Below are positions 56,071-64,000 of a stretch of DNA of 64,000 nucleotides, one piece after another. Made by a program: the position numbers and the translations under genes. Position 1 is the first letter of the stretch; each line of letters starts with the position of its first letter. The stretch lies in contig WEDG01000227.1 of NCBI GenBank assembly GCA_017591395.1, positions 47,936 through 111,935 on the forward strand, read 5' to 3'. Origin of the DNA: Schistocephalus solidus. Taxonomy: Eukaryota > Platyhelminthes > Cestoda > Diphyllobothriidea > Diphyllobothriidae. The notes below the pieces were generated by a model. That model ran no database searches. It was not told where the DNA came from and saw nothing but the letters and a program-made list of their open reading frames with translations.

Positions 56071-56394
56071 CATTAATATACTTAACTATTTATGTGACGA
56101 CTCTGTAAGGCAGGTGCATTCGAAGAAATGTGTCTAGGCTGTGTGCGATAACCAGCAATTATAGGAGCAGTCTTTTTTGGAGTAATCGACAGAGGACGTC
56201 AGAAAACACACGGAATATAATGTTCCTGATTCACAGATGATATATTCATGCGGGTTTCAGTTAATTTCTCAGTCCCCGACCGGCCCCTCGACATGTGATC
56301 CTAGGGAGATTTTAATTCTGCAACATGCCCATCCAGAAGGTCAAAGTAAAATGATTGCGCTCGGGCGTCAACGTCAATCCCATGTAACAATTTA

Positions 56395-56732
56395 ATGTTG
56401 TGTATTGCGGGCAAACAGGAAAATCAGTCTCTACACGCCTACATGAACATCATTTGGCTGTAAAAAGACGAGACCACCTGTCTCAAGTTGCCATGCATAC
56501 ACTAGAAACTGGGCACAAAATTGCATGGTACATAAAACACACATTCTTGGTTTCTGCCCATCGACGAGAGGACGGGAATTCTTAGAAGTCATTCACTCTG
56601 ATGACTCGTGCATTAATCGGCACATCGAATTGGATGCCGTGTACAACAATCTCAAGGAAAAGTGGAAAAGGCGGTGGCCAATCATATTGAGATGTTCATC
56701 AACAATGACAGCTATTGGCAGGACTGCTAACT
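56395..56732 (+). mobile_element. PLE endonuclease fragment ending in telomere-like repeats
   Basis: YCGQTGKSVSTRLHEHHLAV, KRRDHLSQVAMHTLETGHKI, then after a frame change GREFLEVIHSDDSCINRHIE and AVYNNLKEKWKR. The CGQTGKS block is the best kept GIY-YIG neighbour in the window. PLE similarity stops at 'ggcaggactgctaa' and ttaggg-like repeats begin. Confidence 0.82.
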
Positions 56733-56816
56733 GTAGGGTTTAGGTTTAGGGTAAGGCTAAGGTTACGATTACGGTGAGAGTTTAGTTTTATGTTAGGGTT
56801 AGTGTTAAGGGTTAAG
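56733..56816 (+). repeat. Degenerate telomere-like (TTAGGG)n
   Basis: tagggtttaggtttagggta, then ggttacg-type variants and ttagggttagtgttaagggt. It is an interstitial telomeric-type array of about 84 bases, clearly mutated. Confidence 0.75.
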
Positions 56817-57590
56817 ATACGGGTATATGTACCCTTCCTGAAATTTACTCTAAGATCACTTATTTTAAGCGTTTGGTGCGGTTCCTATTCCCGTGTCCCG
56901 CTTCGGCGGCCATACAAAAATACGTTAACCCAGATGACCGCAACTCCTCTCGAAAAATTCCACTAAGGACCAAATAGAGCCATTAGAACAACTGTTGGAG
57001 GTAATTAAATCAGATGGTTGGATGAAGGATATTTTCGAAACGTTCATGTGCTCGCGTAACTTCACTTACTTAGTTGTCTTCATGGATATGCCCAAGATGC
57101 TTGTAAAGGTTTCTTTAACTAATTTGGGACGAACGTTTGCCGTTGCAATGTTTCCGTTTTTTCTAAAAACGTTATGATTTTTTCTAACCAAAATAACATC
57201 ACCACCATCGAGCCTTCACTTAACCGAAGTTAGTTTATTTCCGAGTGAAGATTTTAGCGTATATAGGCCCTGTTAGGTGAAACAGGTTTTTTTATTGAGC
57301 TGAATTACTAAGTAGTTACATACAGGATATTCCAAAAAGGTACCCAACATTTGAAAAAATATTATTGTCTTTTATTTACAAATAGAATAAAAGCTATGGA
57401 TGTAATTTAATTGCTTGTGTCAACGCCTCATCCAGGCACTGCTGATGATGTGGAACAACTCTCAGATCAACGTCAGTTGACGGTCTTGCAGTTCAGGAAT
57501 TATATTTAAACATTCTCAAACAGTTAAAAGGCCAGAGGTTATAAGCCCGATAAACAAGGTTATTCGGTGAAACTCATTCACTCATTACAC
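56817..57590. other. Spacer, unassigned
   Basis: A 60-codon open stretch at 56995-57177 (ARS-like composition) is not recognised. No repeat shared with the rest of the window except the PLE-like end at 57590. Confidence 0.4.
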
Positions 57591-57592
57591 CT

Positions 57593-57830
57593 GCCTGGCA
57601 AGATCTCATCAAGATAAAGGGTGAAACGTCAGTTCGACCGTCGTAGTTCGACGATATTCACCGTATGCTCCACAGAAGGGGGGTACAGGGACGGGGGCGT
57701 GTACGCAAATTAGTTTTAAGTGATATTAGACTTGCAATGCATCTACCGCACTCTCTCTTCCCTTGCCCACCTGTACCCAGTGTCAAGACATAGTCAAGAA
57801 GACCGGAGGTAGGGTTGGGCGCAGATTAAG
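57593..57830 (+). repeat. Hammerhead-like end joined to IR-1 copy
   Basis: tctcatcaagataaagggtg then aaacgtcag (57601-57630) resembles a PLE 3' end with a broken hammerhead core. IR-1 starts in it (gttcgaccgtcg at about 57631) and runs to 'aagaagaccggaggtagggt'. Confidence 0.6.
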
Positions 57831-58024
57831 CATCTCCCACGGAGTATGAGAGCAGGGTACATGAGCCTGCACATACGCGTGCCCATGTTTGGCAAGCGCA
57901 CCTCCATGTTCGTCATTTGTTACGACACCGCATCCCAGAATAGATACGCATGCCGCACCCTGATTTGGCCCCCATGTTGGTCCAACGCATCTGCCACGCG
58001 GCCCGTTTAGGGAACACTCACACA

Positions 58025-58850
58025 CACATGATAGTATGGCCGTCGTATTCGACAATGTCCATCGTAGGCTGTGCAGGGAGGGTGACTCGCGCTGGATTAT
58101 ATTTAGAATATACTTTCGATGCATCTACCTCACTCCTTGTTCCACTCCCCAACCTCGACCCGATATCAAGACAGAGTCAAAAATACCGGAGTTGAGAGAG
58201 GACGCAGGCCCACACACTGTGGTCCAACACCAAAAAAAACACGACAAAATAAAAGAGGATCGGCTCGGATCCCAACTGAGTGGGATTGCCAGACAGGTCG
58301 CATTAAGAAGGAGCCATTGCAACCTGACTATCAGTCCACCAGTCAGCCACCACACACAAAACACAAACTGGGCTGACCACGCGGTCTGAGTTATCCCGTC
58401 AGTTAGCATCCTTCCAAGCCACGGCTTTTAGCGTACCATGCTAGTTTCAAGCGCACCAGATGGTTTAGAGAGGAAAAATATGCTGAGCCGTCGACCTCAC
58501 TCTCTTTCCCCACCTCCAAATCAGACCACCGTCCGAGCCGGTCAGTTTTCTCATGTGGAAGTTGGCGCAGCTTCTGGTGACCTTGTCTACGCGTACTACG
58601 TACACGACCTGCCCCCCCCCCAAAAAAAACCCAAGTACCAGGATTTATCACAACAGGGGGTTAAACAGCCCACACCTCACAGGTGTGAGATAGTCAGAGG
58701 TCACGTTAAGAAGGAGCCATTGCAGCTTGACTCTCAGATCTCCAGTCAGTCACTCCACACAACGCACCTTGGAGTGACTCGAGGTCTTCGTGTAATTGTC
58801 CATTTGCAACCTCACAACCCACGGCGCTTATCGCACCGTGGTATTTTCAA
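58025..58850 (+). repeat. IR-1, long composite copy 2 (about 830 bases)
   Basis: Colinear with 54010-54830: the short unit (atagtatggccgtcgtattc head), then 'gcattaagaaggagccattg' at about 58301, 'ccacggcttttagcg', a middle with 'gcgtactacgtacacgacct', and a second 'gttaagaaggagccattgca' at about 58705. Another IR-1 head begins at 58928. Confidence 0.8.
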
Positions 58851-58927
58851 GCGTGATGTGCATATGCGGAGACACTGAGGAAAGGATAGATCGGAAGGTG
58901 CTGAGTCTGGGGGCTCTGCTGCTGGTT

Positions 58928-59010
58928 GACATGACAGTTTGACTGTTGATTTCGACGAGGTCAACCGTATGCTCCACTCACGCTTATAGCCAGTCAATAC
59001 GCAGTGGGAT
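58928..59010 (+). repeat. IR-1 head fragment
   Basis: gacagtttgactgttgattt then 'aggtcaaccgtatgctccac', the IR-1 head only. Confidence 0.6.
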
Positions 59011-59439
59011 CACTCATGCCGTGCTGAAAAGTAGACTCTGTACTTTCATGATTTCTCCCACAATGGTGCACGTTTTGAACCATCATACGCTCTCATAGGC
59101 ATGTCGTTCATACCTAACGCGTATGTTTTTAACCCAGGAGAGACAGTTTTCTTCTCCGTAAAATTACACACACCCCATTTAATATATGCTTCTTCCATAA
59201 CAATGCCCAAGGAGATTTTTTCACTGTCTTCTCTTTTATATTATTTTTGGACACTGATTTGTGTCAGTTGTCATCGCCAATAGCCGAACTACTATTTAAA
59301 ATTAATTATAGACGATTACGTACTTGTTTTAATTTATTTTTATCCAATGACATTGCCCTTCCGGGTACTCAAGTAAAACATCTATATATCCATATATCTA
59401 AATCTACTAACATCTCTTCGTAATGATCATCCGTCTGTA

Positions 59440-60900
59440 GTATTTATCCAGTAAGATCTTAGTAAGGAATTCGATAAAGTGCCTCATAGACGACTTCTAG
59501 CTAAACTACAGACCATAAGGCCTCGTAGTCCCCATACGAGGGCTTTTGAAATTGAGCCGCCATCTTTTCTGCTCTCCATTCGCATGTGAATCCTCTTATA
59601 TGTACGTCGATTGGCATATTTCACCCATTATATACTGAATTTTAACGCTATTTGTTTATTCGAACATCAAAAATGAGGTCATTAGCGCACGACGCTGGCA
59701 ATATTTTGAAGGAAGTCCAACTTGCTCGATATTTTGAGCATTCAAGGACGATTCTTCACGGTGAATGGAGGACATTTTTTGCTGAAACTTTTGGAATTTT
59801 ACTTTCAAAATAAAGCGTATCTCTCTCTCTCATACTGACTTCAATAGATCATACGTTTGTGATCGAAAACAAAACGTTTCACTGGGGTGCTCATACTCAA
59901 GTTCTACCCCGATTTTGAGTTGTGCCCTTCAAGGTAACGGGTTAGGTTCTTTGTTGTTCATACATTACATAAATGATATTTCTTTGATAGTTAAACATTC
60001 TCAATCTTCTATTTATGCAAATAACCCCAAATGCATGTATTTCTTCTCTAACTCTACGGCCAAACGATGCCTAGAATAAATTCATTTTGACTTAGACGCT
60101 CTTTCGGCGTGAAGCTCCACATGGCTAATGGAGTTCGTCCAATCTAATTTTCGCTACATATGTTTTGGGCCTGTAAGATTGCCGCAAACTGTTATTTTTA
60201 AAGGTTGTCCTGTGACTGATTGTTCCTCCCTCAAGGATTTGGGCTACATCAATAAATCGGATCTTTAGCCTCATGCCGATCGAATAACGGCCAAAGCTGC
60301 TCAGAGTTGTGGCTTTATTTCTCATAGTTTATACCTTCTTCAAATTAAATTAAGACTTTTATATGTTTTTGCTTCACATTCTTAAATTTTGCTGTTTTTT
60401 TTCGGTATAATGAACGAATCTAGCCATTCAAAAATTAAAAATGTCCAATGACATTTCACAAAAACTCCTGTATCCGACTCTTTCAGGTACTTTTTACTAA
60501 ACTAGATGCCAGCTGACGAAGCTAAAATTTCTTTAAGCCAGAAGACTGTAAGCAGGCTTTTGTCTCCCTTTTCGACTTCATTATAGCTCAAATCTCCCCA
60601 AGCTTTCTGTCATTATTCCCGTTAGTTTTCCTTAAAACCTAAGATATTATGCACTTATTATACCTCCTCCTGCATCTTCCACATATAAACGCTCTCTATT
60701 CTTTGCTTTTAGGTATAGCTTTCTTTGGAATAACTTGCAAATTGAAAAAGGTCGTTAAATAGTCTATCTGCATTCAAGCGAAGGCTGCATATTTATTTTA
60801 ACAATGATTATATGAAATTGTTATTCTCGTCATCTTTTCCGAGCAGCTTTCTGTATGACTTGGACAAAGGACCATCAGGAATTTAAGTGACCGTCTTGTG
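59440..60900 (+). mobile_element. LINE remnant, RT
   Basis: A decayed RT: SKEFDKVPHRRLLAKLQ (about 59460-59510), LLFIHYINDISLIVKHSQSS-IYANN (59945-60025; ADD is lost), NFRYICFGPVRLPQ (60150-60190), SLKDLGYINKSDL and ITAKAAQSCGFISHS (60230-60330). It is the same type as 52780-53470. Many stops. Confidence 0.75.
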
Positions 60901-61405
60901 GCTAATTTTCTTTACCTCAAGTCCCCTAGGAACCATGATGTCTTCTTATACGACCAGTCATTCATACGATGGAAGTCATTTGGACGTCCACAGTCAATAA
61001 TGCTCCGGTTTCGTTGCATACTTACCTATCATCAGAATTCAATTCTGGTTCCTAAGATGCTGAAGTGTCAAGTTCACTGACGCCTTTCGCGAAACTTTGT
61101 TTCATGCGCCTTAGTGGTCAAGAACGAACCTTATCGACGTTTCATTATCTCATTTTGAAATGTTATTGCAGTATAAGCCTACTTAACCACCTTACCTTAT
61201 TTTCCTGAGCAGTTTTTCTCCTACCCTCTTTTTTGAAAATGGAGGCCTATTAAACTCTGCTTCCATTTTTATGGTAGGAGTTTTTTTCACTGCCTATTTT
61301 CTAGTTTTCAATTAAATTCAAATCATTGCTAAATATTGCCGTAACAGTAAAAGTTCTACCTACATTTTTTTAATATTTGTACATTTTATCTGCACACTTT
61401 GTCAT
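60901..61405. other. Spacer, nothing recognised
   Basis: AT-rich, probably LINE 3' UTR and flank. Confidence 0.4.
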
Positions 61406-62010
61406 AATTTTATTTCGAATGCATTTTGAAAGTCGATGAAGGCAATGTGAACCATGTGCCTATCTTCAAGATCTTGGGTTCAGCTATGGAGAGACTGCAG
61501 TAAATTAGTCCCAGAGGATCTTCGTTTTCGGAACCCGTGTTGAGAGTTTGATAATACATTATGAGTCTCTAGGAATTGCACCAACTCCATCTTAATGATC
61601 CTCTTCATAACCTGGCATGTCAATATTATGGATCTGTAAATTTCACTGACGCCTGACTATCACTTTTGTGTAGGGGAGTTATAGGTGCCAGCTTCCAATC
61701 CATTAAAAGTGCTCCAAAGTCACAAAACCTTCAAAGAGAACTGAGAGAGGCGCAGAAAGTTCACTGGAGAATTCGTTGAGAAGCTTGGGTGGAATCTCAT
61801 CCCGTCCTAAAAATTTCGACTCGTTTAGTTCCATTTACTCCTATTGGATCAGGACTACTAAAAACAGAATGCAGCTAATGCTTGGAGTTGTCAGGTCCTC
61901 AGCGAAGAGGCGTATAAACCTGCGTTATTGGTATAGATGGAGTGGAAGAACTGTGAAAATAACTTGACCTTGCCTCAGTTTTCAGCAATTTCTATGCTCG
62001 CGTTAGTCTT
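61406..62010 (-). mobile_element. LINE type A fragment, RT 5' part
   Basis: On the - strand it ends VHIAFIDFQNAF (61470-61420), the same RT segment as HIACINFQKAFDTVP at 42930-42975. Upstream sequence aligns base by base with 42950-43310 (for example cggaacccgt, gagagtttgataa). Confidence 0.75.
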
Positions 62011-62423
62011 ATTCGTCGAGATTTGATGCCTATGCCTTGCACATCTGCAGAGCTAACAATAGACCAACTTTGGCCTCTGCATTGCCATCTGCAGCAAAGT
62101 CCTCTCGCATTCCCGACGCGTTTTAAGCATAAGGCTGCACAGTTTGTTTCTCAGAGTTTTATACCTGCTTATTGTTTATTTAATTACCGGTTGCTATCTT
62201 GCCACTCAGGCGTCTTGTTCTGATGGAAATTCATCAGTGGGCAGTGTTTGTTGATGAGCTGCACAACAGAATTCGAAAACAACTGCCAATCTTCGTTCAC
62301 ATTGTCCGAAAAGTTGAGGTCCAGTCGAGGTTGGTTAACTCTGCTTGCATCTCGTAAAAATTACCTCGTTAAATGTTTCGTTTTCTTTCGTCCATGGAAG
62401 GCAAACCGAGAACAAGGATTAGT

Positions 62424-63031
62424 CCCACTTTAAGTCACTTTATTTAGGGAAGTTGGCTTTCGCCCTTGAGCTACCTATTCACATGCAAAAATGTGGATAG
62501 AATAAACGCTTCAGTAATAAATCTGACAAATGAAAATGTAGGGTCGTTGATATGTGTGGGCCAGAGGCAAGCTGCGCTGCTGACACAATCTTCATTATAT
62601 ATCCAATTGTTTCTCAGCAAATGAGTATCTACTTTGCATTTAAATGTGTCAACAGGTTCTGAAAGGAACACCTGATCAGGGAGTCCGTCCAATGCTCCAA
62701 CGACCCTCAGCGAAAAGTCGTGCCGACGTACGTCCGTGTGACCAACTTCCTCTGCAGTTTAAAGGGATGACCCCGCAGATGTTCCGTCCCAGCCAATTCG
62801 AAGAAATCAGTAAGTTCTAGGGCACAATCACGGCCTCTGACAATCCGGTAGGTTTGGATGAGGTCACCGCATAGTTGCCTGTAATTGAGAGGAAACAAAT
62901 AAGTTCAGCAAGTCTGGCTTCGTAAGGCAGATGACGAAGTTTCTTGATCATCTTCGTAGCTCTCGCCTGCACTTGTTCCAGCTGTAGAATATCCTTTTTA
63001 AACCACGGACGCCAGGCCTTGAAGGCATATA
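62424..63031 (-). mobile_element. LINE type C fragment, C-terminal RT and 3' end
   Basis: On the - strand: [80 protein letters not shown] and NTFKCKVDTHLLRN-like end. Its intact LEQVQARATKM gives the reference for the site broken in the LINE at 47727/48715. 5'-truncated at about 63031. Confidence 0.85.
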
Positions 63032-63690
63032 AATAAATAAATTGTATATTTAAGTACAAGAGGGCTCCGTCATTACAAACTTAGTATCGTGGTTTAAATA
63101 AATACAAAGTGGATAATTGCTGCACTATATGAGCAGCCATGTGAACAGAAGAAATGAGTAGTATGGTAAGTATATCTGATTCAGAACGATGTGTCATTTT
63201 TAAAACAAAAGTCAACAATCTTTGCCATATACGGTGAACTGGAAAAGAAGCAGTAAAAAAATTCCTACGATTAAATCGGAGGCGGAGTTCGGCGAACCGC
63301 CAATTTAAAAAAAACTAGGAGAAAAAACTGCTGCACTAAAAAATTAATAGCCAGATACAATGGGATAGTATTGCGATTTTGCTGACAACGTATGAGGGTT
63401 CGGAACGCTCCTTGTCGGGTGAGAGAAAATATAGCAGTCAGAGCTACGGTTTATAACCACCTGTGGAGGTGAGAGAGGAGGAACTCATCGTGGACAACAG
63501 GGAAAAAACGAAGAGGGGACAGTAGAGGTCACGAGATCATCATCATGATGTGACCTTGCTGACTGCATAGTCCAACATCAAAGAGGCGAAACCATCAGAA
63601 CCCACCTCGATCATCAACTGAACCTGAAGACAATCGTCAGGGTTTCAAAATCGGAGGAAAGTTTCAAGGTTGTCAAGAGTTGGCAATGCT
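63032..63690. other. Spacer, nothing recognised
   Basis: Holds the phrase aggagaaaaaactgctgcac (63317-63336), which resembles the LINE type B 3' UTR (aggagaaaaaactgcagctt) at 43420 and 47840. A LINE 3' UTR on the - strand probably ends here. Confidence 0.45.
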
Positions 63691-64000
63691 CGTTCAAAAG
63701 GCAGGGAAGAAATAGTGAATGCAAAGATTGACTCTGCAGATTACGATTGAAATATTTTAAGAGATCAGTAAAATATCAAGGGAGCTGCCTCAAAGACCAG
63801 GAGGACCCTTTTCAAAATCCAAAAGTTGTGAGTTTGGGAAGGAAACAGACAATAAGGACTTTATATCTTCCGAAGTTAAATGTTTGCGTAATTTAGTTTT
63901 GAATATAGCTAATGCAGACGACAACCTAATTTCCAGTGGAAGAGTGTTCCATATGAAAGCATATTTGGAGGCAAAAAACTGAGAACGGTTATTTGTGGAG
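63691..64000 (-). mobile_element. LINE C-terminal fragment, runs off the window
   Basis: On the - strand: NRSQFFASKYAFIWNTLPLE-IRLSSALAIFKTKLRKHL, the typical C-terminal 'WN-LP' block of CR1/Jockey-type RT proteins, then FPNSQLLDFEKGPPG. It continues beyond 64000. Confidence 0.65.

Noticed and set aside
56733..56816. Telomere at this place
   Set aside because: The array is short, mutated and flanked by unique and repeat sequence on both sides.
58119..58878. Several 80-146-codon open stretches
   Set aside because: They fall entirely within IR-1 repeat copies and differ in frame between copies.

Overview
The window looks like nuclear DNA from a flatworm, most probably a tapeworm (Cestoda). 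This is an inference. It rests on small coding exons spread across kilobase introns, and on a dense load of Penelope-like elements (PLEs, with a reverse transcriptase (RT) and a GIY-YIG endonuclease), CR1/Jockey-type LINEs and tRNA-derived SINEs. The standard genetic code fits every exon. I see no rRNA, intact tRNA, CRISPR array, operon or prokaryotic feature.

Left half (1-28460, + strand): the 3' part of one DENND4-family gene (DENN-domain Rab exchange factor). Eighteen exons were placed by similarity, splice sites and intron phase. They run from the middle of the cDENN domain to a stop at 28458-28460. All phases join without a break and give 1523 codons. The upstream MABP/uDENN part lies outside the window. 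The introns hold PLE copies (7870-9715, 16950-18310, 20050-21880), SINEs and an unclassified dispersed repeat, called IR-1 here.

Middle (28761-40725, - strand): two host genes convergent with DENND4. The first is an unrecognised three-exon gene (28761-34177), whose stop lies only about 300 bases from the DENND4 stop. The second is a complete four-exon FBXO16-like F-box gene (35359-40725) with a canonical poly(A) signal 10 bases past the stop. The longest F-box intron holds a SINE and a 5'-truncated PLE that still encodes RT and GIY-YIG domains.

Right half (41000-64000): no host gene recognised. It is a patchwork of LINE fragments on both strands, including one about 3.6 kb long with ORF1, endonuclease and RT, and one LINE inserted into another. 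There are also PLE endonuclease fragments, one ending in degenerate telomere-like TTAGGG repeats, and two copies of an approximately 830-base composite IR-1 repeat.

The most interesting signal is a series of hammerhead-ribozyme-like cores (CTGANGA ... GAAA). They sit in or near the terminal regions of PLE copies, and one also appears in the body of the tRNA-derived SINE. Hammerheads are known from PLEs and from schistosome SINE-like repeats. Their co-occurrence in two unrelated retroelement types in one host locus, on both strands of introns, deserves a covariance-model search.
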